Shown here: one piece after another, positions 9,216 to 17,796 of the stretch
Layout of the letters: each line of letters starts with the position of its first letter
How positions within the stretch are numbered: position 1 is the stretch's first letter
NCBI RefSeq assembly: GCF_016741875.1
Contig: NZ_JAERRF010000018.1
Location: 121,959-185,958, forward strand
Source of the DNA: Streptomyces coffeae
GTDB taxonomy: Bacteria > Actinomycetota > Actinomycetes > Streptomycetales > Streptomycetaceae
Reading direction: 5' to 3'
DNA length: 64,000 nt
Notes under the pieces: generated by a model
Told to the model about the DNA's origin: nothing
Seen by the model: the letters and a program-made list of their open reading frames with translations, nothing else
The model's database searches: none
Made by a program: the position numbers and the translations under genes

Positions 9216-9860
9216 TCAGGCGTAGGGGGCAAGTCCCGAGCGGAGCATGGTGAAGGCGCGCTCGGCAGCGGCGACCGCGTCCGGCTGGACCCCCCAGGCG
9301 GGGGCTCCGGCCTCGATGCGACGCCAGTTCTCCTGCGCCAGAATCCGCTGGACGGCGATGATCTGACCCGCGGCCAGCCGCGCCGTGATGTCGTCCGGAC
9401 CGCCCTCCGCCGGCTCCGCCTCCGCGAGGGCGCGCGCGAGCGCGTCCTCCGAGCGGCCGATGTACGCGAAGAGCCGGGCGACCAGACTGGGGGTGCCGTA
9501 CAGCAGCCGGTGGAAGGCGAGGACATCCGCGTCGTCGTTGAGCCCGGTCACCGGGTCATGGCGCTCCAGCCCGGCCAGGAAATGACGCCGCAGCGCCTCC
9601 AGCGGCGACTCCCGCTCCGCCCGGTCGCGCACCACCCGGGCCGCCTCGTCCTCGTGGTCGGCAAAGCGGTGGAGCGCCAGGTCCTCCTTGGAGGCGAAGT
9701 AGCGGAACAGCGTGGGCTTGGACACCTCGGCCGCGGCCGCCACATCCGCGACGGACACCTCGTCGAACCCCCGCTGGAGAAACAACGAGATCGCCGTCTC
9801 GGAGATCGTCCGGTACATCCGCTGCTTCTTGCGCTCCCGCAGGCCCGTCTCACCGCTCAT
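9216..9860 (-). CDS. TetR/AcrR-family transcriptional regulator
   Basis: 214 residues. The N-terminal TetR DNA-binding domain occupies about 10-60 and contains the recognisable helix-turn-helix (FDEVSVADVAAAAEVSKPTLFRYF). The all-helical C-terminal part (70-205) would bind a ligand and dimerise. Start ATG 9860 gives the usual 10-residue lead before the first helix. It is followed, after 116 nt holding a palindrome, by helD on the same strand, and preceded by an aldo/keto reductase gene 64 nt upstream. It most plausibly represses helD, itself, or both. The inducer is unknown. Confidence 0.92.
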   Translation of the reverse strand: MSGETGLRERKKQRMYRTISETAISLFLQRGFDEVSVADVAAAAEVSKPTLFRYFASKEDLALHRFADHEDEAARVVRDRAERESPLEALRRHFLAGLERHDPVTGLNDDADVLAFHRLLYGTPSLVARLFAYIGRSEDALARALAEAEPAEGGPDDITARLAAGQIIAVQRILAQENWRRIEAGAPAWGVQPDAVAAAERAFTMLRSGLAPYA

Positions 9861-9924
9861 GGGTGAACCGTAGCCGCCGCGCCTCCCCGGCGGACGCGCG
9901 CCCGACGGGGAGGCACCCGGGTCA

Positions 9925-10932
9925 TCAGGGGATCTCCACCCCGGCCTCGGCGGAGAGCCGGTCGATCTCGGCGAGTTCGGCGTCGGTGAAGCCGGGCGAG
10001 TCCAGCACGGCGACGTTCTGCTCGAGCTGCGCGACGGAGCTCGCGCCGATCAGCACCGAGACCACCCGCGGGTCCCGCAGCACCCATGCCAGCGCCATCT
10101 GGGCGAGGGATTGACCGCGCCCCTCGGCCATCTTGTCGAGCGCGCGCAGCAGGGTGAGGCGCTCCTCGGTGAGCGCGTCACGAGTGAGGAAGTGGCCGAG
10201 CGCCATCCGGGAGTCGGCGGGCACCCCCTTCAGATAGCGGTCGGTGAGCTGGCCCTGCGCGAGAGGCGAGAAGGCGATGACGCCGACGCCCGCGCGCGCC
10301 GCGGACTCCAGCACCCCGCCCTCGACCCCGCGCTGGAGCATCGAGTACGGATGCTGGTTGATCAGATACGGCGTGCGCAGCTCCTTCAGGATCGCGGCTG
10401 CCTCGGTGATCGCCTCCGGCGGGTAGTTGGACAGGCCCGCGTAGAGCGCCTTGCCCTGCCGTACCGCGCTGTCGAGCGCGCCCATCGTCTCCTCGAGGGG
10501 AGTGTCCGGGTCGAAGCGGTGGGAGTAGAAGACATCGACGTAGTCCAGGCCCATCCGGGACAGCGACTGGTCAAGGCTGGCGAGGAGGTACTTGCGCGAG
10601 CCCCATTCGCCGTACGGGCCAGGCCACATGAGGTATCCGGCCTTGGTCGCGATGAACAGCTCGTCGCGGTACGGACGGAAGTCCTGGGCGAATACGGTGC
10701 CGAAATTGGCCTCGGCACTGCCGGGCGGCGGGCCGTAGTTGTTGGCCAGGTCGATGTGGGTGACGCCGAGGTCCACGGCACGGCGCAGCACCGCACGCTG
10801 GTTCTCGAGCGGGTGGGTGTCGCCGAAGTTGTGCCACAGGCCGAGCGAGACCTTCGGCAGCAGCACTCCGCTGCGTCCGCAGCGCTGGTAGTGCATGGAG
10901 TCGTAGCGGTCGTCCGCGGCGAGATGGACCAT
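9925..10932 (-). CDS. Aldo/keto reductase, YghZ/L-glyceraldehyde-3-phosphate reductase type
   Basis: 335 residues, the usual length. An NADPH-dependent (alpha/beta)8-barrel reductase. The N-terminal RCGRSGVLLPKVSLGLWHNFGD and the catalytic Asp/Tyr in THIDLANNYG are the YghZ-subfamily pattern. The catalytic Lys lies in FIATKAGYLMW and the His in VFYSHRFDPDTPLEE. Cofactor-binding residues near the C-terminus (VSVLIGASSVAQLEQN) are present. Such enzymes reduce methylglyoxal and small sugar aldehydes in the cytoplasm. Start ATG 10932 has AAGGAAG seven bases upstream. It may head an operon with the TetR gene 64 nt downstream. Substrate is not settled by sequence. Confidence 0.9.
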   Translation of the reverse strand: MVHLAADDRYDSMHYQRCGRSGVLLPKVSLGLWHNFGDTHPLENQRAVLRRAVDLGVTHIDLANNYGPPPGSAEANFGTVFAQDFRPYRDELFIATKAGYLMWPGPYGEWGSRKYLLASLDQSLSRMGLDYVDVFYSHRFDPDTPLEETMGALDSAVRQGKALYAGLSNYPPEAITEAAAILKELRTPYLINQHPYSMLQRGVEGGVLESAARAGVGVIAFSPLAQGQLTDRYLKGVPADSRMALGHFLTRDALTEERLTLLRALDKMAEGRGQSLAQMALAWVLRDPRVVSVLIGASSVAQLEQNVAVLDSPGFTDAELAEIDRLSAEAGVEIP

Positions 10933-11197
10933 GTGGCTCTTCCTTGTCCTCGACGGAGGTTCGGGGCGGGCGGGCCTCCCCGGGCGGAGCGGGGGCCGCC
11001 GGGCCGAGCCTGCCAGGTCTGCGCCGGGGCCGCGACATCACGCCCGGTGGATCCTCCGTATGTGTTCTCCGCCGCCGGCCTTCGTCGGCGTCGCGAGAAG
11101 GGCCGCACATGCAAGAGGCCAGCAGTGTGGGCATCACTGCCGGCGCTCGTCACGGCCTCAGGGTGCGCGATGAGGCCGGTCGCGGTACGGGGGGCGG

Positions 11198-12229
11198 TCA
11201 GACGAACGTCTGGCGCTGGAGCCAGAGGTCCCTGGCGATTCCGCTGCCCTGGAGGAAGACGTAGAGCAGATTCTCCTCGTTGAGGATGGGGACGCTGATG
11301 CCCGCGGAGCCGATCGACCCACCGAGCGACTGGAAGCTGGTGTAGGTCGGGTCGTTCTCGGTGGACTGGACGGCGACCCACAGGGCGTTGTCGGTGGCCT
11401 TGATGAACACGTTGATCCGGCCGTCCTGGCCCAGGCCGCAGGTGGGGCGCCAGACGATCTGGCCGCCGAGCTGGACCGGGGCGCCGAACGTGTCGTAGTT
11501 GTCGCTCTGACCCACCCGCCATACGGCGGCGTCGGATCCGCGGAAGAAGATCTGCACCCGCCCCGCCGCGTCCAGGCACACCGAGGGCCGGCTGGTGACG
11601 TTGTTGGAGGCCAGGGCGAAGGCCTCCCACGTGGTGGAGTTCTCGGCGGTCTGCTGGGTGGTGTAGAGGGTGTCGCCGACACCCTTGAAGGCCACCACGA
11701 TCCGTCCCCCGCCGTCCAGGATGGGTGAGGGGGTGGAGCGGATGCTTCCGCCGAGGGAGACCGGTGCGGTGTAGGTCTCGTACAGCAGGTCCTGATTGCG
11801 GAGGGTCCACAGCGCTCCGTCGGTGCCGGGGAAGAACACCTGGATGCGGCCGTCGGCGTTGAGCACCGCGGCCGGGTCGTCCCCGATGCCGGTGACCAGC
11901 ACCTGGGGCCCGCTGTAGCCGCCGTTGAGACTGGTCTGGGTGATGACCTCGAGGTTGTTGTTCGGGGTGCGGTAGAAGACCCGGATCTTGCCGTCCTTGC
12001 CGCGGATGGGGGCGGGGATGCCGTCGATCGACACACCGATGTACTGGAACCAGCCGAGCCAACTGCCGTCGCGGCCCTCGACCCTGCTCCACAGGGCGTT
12101 CGACCCGCCGCGGATGAAAACCTGCACCCGGTCGTCGGCGAACAGGACCGGGGCGGGCTCGGAGTGGATCCCGCCTTGCAGGTTGATCCAGGTGCCCCAC
12201 ACGGTTCCGGGTGTGGTGGATATGGACAT
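11198..12229 (-). CDS. Seven-blade PLL-like beta-propeller lectin
   Basis: About 343 residues from ATG 12229, which has GGAGG at the right distance; the open frame extends further up but without a ribosome site. The protein is almost wholly seven repeats of about 48 residues. Each has a core such as DGRIQVFFPGTDGALW, GRVQIFFRGSDAAVW or GRINVFIKATDNALW, followed by a linker ending in GGxI..xP. This is the pattern of PLL-type fucose-binding propeller lectins (Photorhabdus and relatives). No signal peptide or membrane segment is seen, so it is cytoplasmic or leaves by a non-classical route. The sugar is unknown. An AT-rich stretch (12349-12415) lies upstream, shared with the divergent dehydrogenase. 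Confidence 0.82.
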   Translation of the reverse strand: MSISTTPGTVWGTWINLQGGIHSEPAPVLFADDRVQVFIRGGSNALWSRVEGRDGSWLGWFQYIGVSIDGIPAPIRGKDGKIRVFYRTPNNNLEVITQTSLNGGYSGPQVLVTGIGDDPAAVLNADGRIQVFFPGTDGALWTLRNQDLLYETYTAPVSLGGSIRSTPSPILDGGGRIVVAFKGVGDTLYTTQQTAENSTTWEAFALASNNVTSRPSVCLDAAGRVQIFFRGSDAAVWRVGQSDNYDTFGAPVQLGGQIVWRPTCGLGQDGRINVFIKATDNALWVAVQSTENDPTYTSFQSLGGSIGSAGISVPILNEENLLYVFLQGSGIARDLWLQRQTFV

Positions 12230-12473
12230 GAGGAACCTCCCTCTTCTCGTGAGGCCTCTATGCGTGAGGCCACGAGAGCGCACAGGTGTGCGCGGATACA
12301 CCGTCAGTGCCCGGGGAAAGCATGGCGAATGCCTGAAGAGGGGAAGATGCAAGGATATGACTGATTATTAGCAATGACACAGCTATATCGGATTGAGCCC
12401 TTTCTCTTTCTTATTGGACTGTCTCCTCAGGGCGAGAGAGGCTGATCGCATATCGCCTGGTGACCAGGAGGCC

Positions 12474-13478
12474 ATGGTGCCCGACTCCCCCGCCGCGCTG
12501 TTCGTGATGGACCCCGTCCATCTCCCGAGGCTCTTTCCCGCGCCGCTGCTGGACCGTCTCACGGCGTCCGTGACGATCCCGCCCGCCGCCGCCGTCCGCC
12601 CGTCGGCGGTGACCGGTGCCGACCCGGCCGCCGTGGAGGTGCTGATCACAGGCTGGGGCTGTGAACCGCTGACCGCCGAGGTGCTCGACGGGCTTCCGAA
12701 GCTGCGCGCCGTGGTGCACGCCGCGGGCAGCGTCAAGGGACACATCACCCCCGCCTGCTGGGAGCGCGAGCTTCTGGTCTCCTCCGCCGCGGCGGCCAAC
12801 GCCCTGCCCGTCGCCGAGTTCACCCTCGCCGCCATCCTGCTGGCCGGCAAGGACACCCTGCGGTTGCGCGCCCTGTACGCGACCGAACACCGCTTCCCCT
12901 CCCCCGCCCGGACCGCGCGCACCGGCAACTTCCGGCGCCGGGTGGGGATCGTGGGCGCCTCCCGGATCGGTCGCCGGGTGATCGAGCTGCTGCGCCCGTT
13001 CGATCTGGAAGTGTCGGTGTACGACCCGCATCTGGCACCGCCGGAGGCGGAGGCGCTCGGCGTACGCGCCCTGCCGCTGGACGAACTCGTGGCCAGCAGT
13101 GAGGTGTTGAGCCTGCACGCCCCGTCGCTGCCCGCCACCCGGCAGCTGCTCGACACCCGCAGGCTGGCCCTGATGCCGGACGGCGCCACGCTCATCAACA
13201 CCGCGCGCGGCGCGCTGGTCGACACCGACGCCCTGGTGACCGAGCTGTCCACCGGCCGGATCTCGGCGGTCCTGGATGTCACCGAACCGGAGCCGCTGCC
13301 CGCCGGATCACCGCTGTTCACCCTGCCCAACGTCCTGCTCACCCCGCATATCGCGGGGGCGCTGGGCCATGAGCTGGAGCGGCTCGGTGCGGCGGTGACC
13401 GACGAGGTGGAGCGGCTGATGGCCGGGGCGCCACCGCTCCATCAGGTGCTCCGCACCGACCTCGACCGGATCGCCTAG
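12474..13478 (+). CDS. D-2-hydroxyacid dehydrogenase, NAD-dependent
   Basis: About 334 residues. The Rossmann nucleotide-binding domain has GIVGASRIGRRVIELL (a GxSxxG-type loop), then VSVYDPH with the acidic residue that favours NAD. Catalytic residues are the Arg in NTARGALVD, the Glu in DVTEPEPLP and the His in LTPHIAGA, all intact. The family reduces 2-keto acids to D-2-hydroxyacids or works on phosphoglycerate or phosphonates. AGGAGG at 12466-12471 lies too close to ATG 12474 and fits GTG 12477 better, so the start may be one codon later. It diverges from the lectin gene and is followed by the MerR-PP2C gene. Substrate unknown. Confidence 0.85.
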   Translation: MVPDSPAALFVMDPVHLPRLFPAPLLDRLTASVTIPPAAAVRPSAVTGADPAAVEVLITGWGCEPLTAEVLDGLPKLRAVVHAAGSVKGHITPACWERELLVSSAAAANALPVAEFTLAAILLAGKDTLRLRALYATEHRFPSPARTARTGNFRRRVGIVGASRIGRRVIELLRPFDLEVSVYDPHLAPPEAEALGVRALPLDELVASSEVLSLHAPSLPATRQLLDTRRLALMPDGATLINTARGALVDTDALVTELSTGRISAVLDVTEPEPLPAGSPLFTLPNVLLTPHIAGALGHELERLGAAVTDEVERLMAGAPPLHQVLRTDLDRIA

Positions 13479-13500
13479 CCGGGGAACCACCGCCTCGCCG

Positions 13501-13556
13501 TTGACCTTCCTCCCGGGGGAAGGCTCAGCATCGGCGATGACCGGGCGAACGCCCGG
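13501..13556 (+). promoter_or_regulatory. MerR-type promoter (19-bp spacer with palindrome) and leader hairpin
   Basis: -35 TTGACC (13501-13506) and -10 CAGCAT (13526-13531) are separated by 19 bp, the overlong spacing typical of MerR-regulated promoters. The spacer region carries a 19-bp near-perfect palindrome (CCTTCCTCC mirrored by GGGGGAAGG, 13505-13523). Such a site lets a MerR dimer twist the DNA to activate transcription. A hairpin follows (CCGGGCG, AA, CGCCCGG; 13541-13556), then AGGAGG and the gene that encodes a MerR domain. The geometry strongly suggests autoregulation. Confidence 0.75.
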
Positions 13557-13572
13557 CTCGAGGAGGGTGGAC

Positions 13573-14658
13573 ATGGAGTTGCTGACGATCGGGTCATTCG
13601 CGCGAGCGGCGCGGCTGTCCGCCAAGGCGCTCCGCCGCTATGACGAGCTCGGGCTGCTGACGCCCGCCCGCGTCGATCCGTACTCCGGTTACCGCTTCTA
13701 CGATCCGGCACAGCTGGAGCGGGCCCGGCTGGTGGTCTGGCTGCGGCGTCTGGGCATGCCGCTGGCCCGGATCCGGGCCGTATGCGAGCTGGAGCCCCGG
13801 GCCGCGGCCCGGGAGGTCCGGGCGTACTGGTCGCAGGTGGAGGCGGACACGGCGGCTCGGCGGGAACTGGCCGCCTTCCTCGAGGACCATCTGTCCGGGA
13901 AGGACACCGCGATGTCTTCTGTTCACAGCACCCTGGGAATCCGCTACGCCGTGCTCTCCGACACCGGCGCCGTCCGCGAGAGCAACGAGGACGTCGGTTA
14001 CGCGGGTCCGCGGCTGCTCGCCGTGGCCGACGGCTTCGGCGGCGGACGGCACGCCGGCGAGGCGGCGATCGAGGCACTCAAACCACTGGAGGCGGAGGTG
14101 CCGGGCGGTCAACTGCTGAGCGCGCTGGAGGACGCGGCACGGCGGGTGCATGAGTCGGTCAACGAGCTCGCCGCGTCCGACCCGGCGCTGGCCGGGGTCG
14201 GGACGACGCTCACCGCACTGCTGTGGTCGGGCTCCGAGCTGGGTCTGGTCCACATCGGGGACTCCCGCGCCTACCTGCTGCGCGAGGGTGCGCTGTTCCA
14301 GATCACTCATGACCACACCCTGGTGCAGTCGATGATCGACGACGGGCGGCTCACCGAGGAGGAGGCCGCGTCGCACCCCCAGCGGGCACTGCTGCTGCGG
14401 GCCGTGCGCTGCGGATCGGACTTCGAACCGGACCTCGCGCTGCGGGACGCCCGGGACGGTGACCGCTATCTGCTGTGCTCGGACGGGCTGAGCGGGGTCG
14501 TGCCCCACGAGGAGATCCGGCACGTCCTCGTCGCGCAGTCCGATCCGGGGCGGGCGGTCAGGGAGCTGGTCGCGCTCGCCCAGCGGGCCGGCGGGCCGGA
14601 CAACGTCACCTGTGTGGTGGCTCATGTGGCGGAGCAGCGCGCCCTGGCCCCGGCCTGA
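13573..14658 (+). CDS. MerR DNA-binding domain fused to PP2C-type Ser/Thr phosphatase
   Basis: 361 residues; ATG 13573 has AGGAGG at 13561-13566. Residues 1-70 are a MerR winged helix (LLTIGSFARAARLSAKALRRYDELGLL, with the GYRFYDPAQL wing). Residues 75-110 form the dimer helix. Residues 122-355 are a PP2C phosphatase with metal-binding motifs intact: RESNED (138-140), VADGFGG (Asp153), HIGDSRAYLL, LLCSDGLSG and GGPDNVTCVV. The phosphatase sits where a ligand-binding domain would be. It would dephosphorylate Ser/Thr phosphoproteins, opposing the PknB-type kinases of actinomycetes, and may regulate its own transcription. No partner kinase lies in this window. Confidence 0.9.
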   Translation: MELLTIGSFARAARLSAKALRRYDELGLLTPARVDPYSGYRFYDPAQLERARLVVWLRRLGMPLARIRAVCELEPRAAAREVRAYWSQVEADTAARRELAAFLEDHLSGKDTAMSSVHSTLGIRYAVLSDTGAVRESNEDVGYAGPRLLAVADGFGGGRHAGEAAIEALKPLEAEVPGGQLLSALEDAARRVHESVNELAASDPALAGVGTTLTALLWSGSELGLVHIGDSRAYLLREGALFQITHDHTLVQSMIDDGRLTEEEAASHPQRALLLRAVRCGSDFEPDLALRDARDGDRYLLCSDGLSGVVPHEEIRHVLVAQSDPGRAVRELVALAQRAGGPDNVTCVVAHVAEQRALAPA

Positions 14659-14894
14659 GCTGCCCGACTTCCCCTCCGCGGCCCAGCCGCCCTCCTCTGG
14701 GGCGGCTGAGCCGGCCCCCCCGGCCCTCGCCGGCCGGGGGCTGCTCGGCGGGGTGACCATGATCACGCCCCGTGGGACACGGCGGGTGGCCATGCACGGA
14801 CGGCAGCGCGGGGACCGGAACTCGGCCGCCGCCCCACACGTTCCCCGTCCAGGGAAATGTGCCCGAGCGGCACCGGCGGACGGGAGGTGCCCCC

Positions 14895-15128
14895 GTGAGC
14901 ACCGGATCCACGGATCGAGGGCCCGAAGACGACGCGGACGGCTGGGACGATGTCGTTCTCGACGAGGATTTTGTGCGCGGAGCGGAGGTCTCCGAGCCCG
15001 CCGCGCGGACCCGCATGCTGAGCGCGCGCTGGCGGCGCGGTGGGCCCGAGCCCCAGCCCTGGCGCGCGGACGAGCCTCCGGCCGGGTGGTTCTGGAGCAA
15101 GCGCCGCAGGTGGCGGCGGCGCCGCTAG
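14895..15128 (+). CDS. Small conserved hypothetical protein, basic C-terminus
   Basis: 77 residues from GTG 14895, with GGGAGG eight bases upstream. The N-terminal half is acidic (EDDADGWDDVVLDEDFVRGAEV), then SARTRML-like basic and aromatic sequence, ending in a run of Arg and Trp (FWSKRRRWRRRR). The 'VLDEDFVRGA..EPAARTRML' core resembles a family of Streptomyces proteins that usually continue into a membrane anchor; here the protein stops before one. The strong ribosome site and codon use support a real gene. No function can be assigned. It lies alone between the MerR-PP2C gene and the amino-acid transporter. Confidence 0.65.
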   Translation: MSTGSTDRGPEDDADGWDDVVLDEDFVRGAEVSEPAARTRMLSARWRRGGPEPQPWRADEPPAGWFWSKRRRWRRRR

Positions 15129-15254
15129 CCGCGGAGCCGTTATCCGCTCGCAACGCACACGGCGGGTACAACTGGGCATCACCAATGGCAGGATGCGCCC
15201 ATCACACTGATCACGTGTTCGGTGGGGTCGCCCCCGACCATGTCCGGAGGTGCC

Positions 15255-16058
15255 GTGTCCGCTCGCTCCACACTGTCCGTCACAGCCATAGCCGCCGCTA
15301 CCGCCCTGCTGGCCGGGTGCACCAGTACCGCGTCGTCCGGGTCCGGCGGCTCGGACATCAGCCTGGTGCACTCCGGGAAGCTCACCACCTGCACCCACCT
15401 TCCGTACGCCCCCTTCCAGTCGAAGGAGGGCAAGAAGGTCGTCGGGTTCGATGTGGACCTGGTCGACTTCATCGCCTCGGCGCTGAAGGTGAAACAGGAG
15501 ATCGTCGACACGCCCTTCGAGGGCATCCAGTCCGGTGAGGACCTCAACGCCAACAAGTGCGATGTCGCCGCCGCCGGAATGACCATCAACGAGGTGCGGG
15601 AGAAGAACCTCGACTTCTCCACCCCCTATTTCGAGGCCACCCAGGCCCTGGTGACCAAGAAGGGCAAGCCCTACTCCTCGCTCGCCGATCTCAAGGGCAA
15701 GAAGCTGGCCGTCCAGCAGGGAACCACCGGCGAGGCCTACGCCCAGAAGAATGCCAAGGGCGCTGAGCTGGTCCAGTTCGAGGACCTCGCGCTGCTGCTG
15801 ACTGCTGTCAAGACCGGGCAGGTCGACGCGGGCGTCAATGACAACGGTGTGCTCTACGACTACGTCAAGGACAACCCCGACACCGAGGTCACCGCCGAGT
15901 TCAACACCGGAGAGCAGTACGGCATCGCCGTGCGCACGGGCAATGACGCCCTCCGCAAGAAGATCAACAAGGTGCTGAAGCAAGTGCGGTCGGACGGCAG
16001 GTACGACCGGATCTACAAGAAGTGGTTCGGCACCGCGCCCAAGAAGTCCGCCAGCTAG
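15255..16058 (+). CDS. ABC importer substrate-binding lipoprotein, polar amino acid type
   Basis: About 267 residues from GTG 15255, with GGAGG at 15246-15250. The lipobox LLAGC puts the acylated Cys at residue 22. The mature domain is a type II periplasmic binding fold (SBP_bac_3): GFDVDLVDFIASALKV, DVAAAGMTINEVREKNLDFSTPY and VQQGTTGEAYA. These match glutamine/glutamate/cystine binders, including the Arg that holds the amino-acid carboxylate. It is anchored on the outer face of the membrane and delivers substrate to the permease encoded next. First gene of a three-gene operon with permease and ATPase. Exact substrate unknown. Confidence 0.92.
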   Translation: MSARSTLSVTAIAAATALLAGCTSTASSGSGGSDISLVHSGKLTTCTHLPYAPFQSKEGKKVVGFDVDLVDFIASALKVKQEIVDTPFEGIQSGEDLNANKCDVAAAGMTINEVREKNLDFSTPYFEATQALVTKKGKPYSSLADLKGKKLAVQQGTTGEAYAQKNAKGAELVQFEDLALLLTAVKTGQVDAGVNDNGVLYDYVKDNPDTEVTAEFNTGEQYGIAVRTGNDALRKKINKVLKQVRSDGRYDRIYKKWFGTAPKKSAS

Positions 16059-16114
16059 CCCGCCGCGAACTGACACCAGCGAACCGCCATAGGAGCTGAG
16101 GAGTCCGCACAGAT

Positions 16115-16900
16115 ATGGCAATGACCCGTCGGCAGCGGGCGCGGGCGATACGGGCGGTCCAGTACGCCGTGCTCTTCGCCGTGCTGCTCGCCTTCGTCCT
16201 GGCCGCGGACTGGGGTGAACTGCGCCGCGCGTTCTTCGACGCGGAGGTCGCCCGGTCCCTGTTCCCCGACGTCATCACCACGGCCCTGGTCAACACCGTC
16301 GTCTACACCCTGCTCGGATTCGGTTTCGGGCTGGTGCTGGGGCTGATGCTCGCGTTGATGCGGCTGTCCCAGGTGCCGCCCTACCGGTGGCTGTCGATCG
16401 CCTATATCGAGTTCTTCCGCGGGGTACCGGCACTGCTGGTCTTCATCGCGCTGGGCTTCGGTGTGCCGCTCGCCTTCCAGGTGGCCCTGGACCGCTACGT
16501 CACCGTGATGCTGGCGCTCGGGCTGGTCGGCGCCGCCTATATGGCGGAGACGATCCGCGCGGGCATCCAGGCGGTGCCCAAGGGGCAGATGGAGGCCGCG
16601 CGTTCACTGGGTATGTCCCACGGCCGGGCCATGGTCTCGATCATCATTCCGCAGGCGTTCCGGATCGTGCTGCCGCCGCTCACCAATGAGCTGATCCTGC
16701 TCACCAAGGACTCGTCCCTGGTCTATCTGCTCGGCCTCTCCCTGGACCAGTACGAACTGTCCAAGTTCGGCCGGGACGCGCTCAACCAGCACCGCAGCCT
16801 CACCCCGATCCTGGTGGCCGGGGTGTGCTACCTGGTCATCACCGTTCCGCTGGGACATCTGGTGCGGCGGCTCGAGGCCCGTACGGCGAAGGCGAGGTGA
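16115..16900 (+). CDS. ABC importer permease, polar amino acid type
   Basis: 261 residues. A His/Glu/Gln/Arg/opine-type permease with about five transmembrane helices. The EAA-like loop that contacts the ATPase is seen in QMEAARSLGMSHGRAMVSIIIPQAFRIVLPP. The early segment NTVVYTLLGFGFGLVLGLMLALMR is the family's first conserved helix block. Start ATG 16115; GAGGAG lies 11 nt upstream. Only one permease gene is present, so it probably forms a homodimer. The stop is followed within 6 nt by the ATPase start, so the three genes form one operon. Confidence 0.93.
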   Translation: MAMTRRQRARAIRAVQYAVLFAVLLAFVLAADWGELRRAFFDAEVARSLFPDVITTALVNTVVYTLLGFGFGLVLGLMLALMRLSQVPPYRWLSIAYIEFFRGVPALLVFIALGFGVPLAFQVALDRYVTVMLALGLVGAAYMAETIRAGIQAVPKGQMEAARSLGMSHGRAMVSIIIPQAFRIVLPPLTNELILLTKDSSLVYLLGLSLDQYELSKFGRDALNQHRSLTPILVAGVCYLVITVPLGHLVRRLEARTAKAR

Positions 16901-16905
16901 GCGCG

Positions 16906-17742
16906 ATGAAGGAACAGAAGGGGCAGAACGAGACGCCACAGCCGGACGGTGTTGCCATCCGGGTCGAGAATCTGCACAAGTCCTTCGGGGAGCTGGAGGT
17001 GCTCAAGGGGATCGACCTCACGGTCCGGCGGGGTGAGGTGGTGTGTGTGATCGGCCCCTCCGGATCCGGCAAGTCGACCCTGCTGCGCTGTGTGAACCTC
17101 CTGGAGGAGCCCACCTCGGGCTCGGTGACCGTGGCCGGGGCGGAGGTCACCGATCCGGACGTGGACATCGACCGGGTGCGGCGCAAGATCGGCATGGTGT
17201 TCCAGGCGTTCAACCTCTTCCCGCACCTCACGGCGCTGGAGAACCTCACCATCGCCCAGCGGCGGGTGCTGCGGCGCGACAAGGCGGAGGCCCGGCGCAT
17301 CGGCCGGGCCAATCTGGGACGGGTCGGTCTGACCGACAAGGAGGACGCCTATCCGGCACAGCTCTCCGGCGGGCAGCAGCAGCGGGTGGCCATCGCGCGG
17401 GCGCTGTCCATGGACCCGGAGCTGATGCTGTTCGACGAGCCGACCTCGGCCCTCGACCCGGAGCTGGTCGGCGATGTCCTCGCCGTCATGCGCGCGCTGG
17501 CCGACGAGGGGATGACGATGCTCGTGGTCACCCATGAGATGAGCTTCGCCCGGGAGGTCGCGGACCGGGTCGTCTTCATGGACGACGGGGTGATCGTGGA
17601 GGAGGGCGGTCCGGAGCAGGTGGTGGCCGCTCCACGCCATCCCCGCACCCGGACGTTCCTCAACCGGGTGCTGGACCCGGCGGCGGCCCATGTTGGGGAG
17701 GTACCGGACGGCGGGCCGCACGACGCCCGGATCGACCGCTGA
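16906..17742 (+). CDS. ABC importer ATP-binding protein, GlnQ-like
   Basis: 278 residues from ATG 16906, with GGCGAGG eight bases before; GTG 16897 overlapping the permease stop is a possible alternative. ATPase motifs are complete: Walker A GPSGSGKST, signature LSGGQQQRVAIARAL, Walker B LMLFDEPTSALD and switch His in VVTHEMSFA. The highest resemblance is to GlnQ/ArtM-type ATPases of amino-acid uptake. It ends with a non-conserved tail after the family core (about 255-278). It powers the upstream permease. A hairpin terminator lies 55 nt downstream. Confidence 0.94.
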   Translation: MKEQKGQNETPQPDGVAIRVENLHKSFGELEVLKGIDLTVRRGEVVCVIGPSGSGKSTLLRCVNLLEEPTSGSVTVAGAEVTDPDVDIDRVRRKIGMVFQAFNLFPHLTALENLTIAQRRVLRRDKAEARRIGRANLGRVGLTDKEDAYPAQLSGGQQQRVAIARALSMDPELMLFDEPTSALDPELVGDVLAVMRALADEGMTMLVVTHEMSFAREVADRVVFMDDGVIVEEGGPEQVVAAPRHPRTRTFLNRVLDPAAAHVGEVPDGGPHDARIDR

Positions 17743-17796
17743 GGAGCGCGGGGCCGCCACCCATCCCGTTGCGCGGCCCCGCCACGGCGCTGCCTG

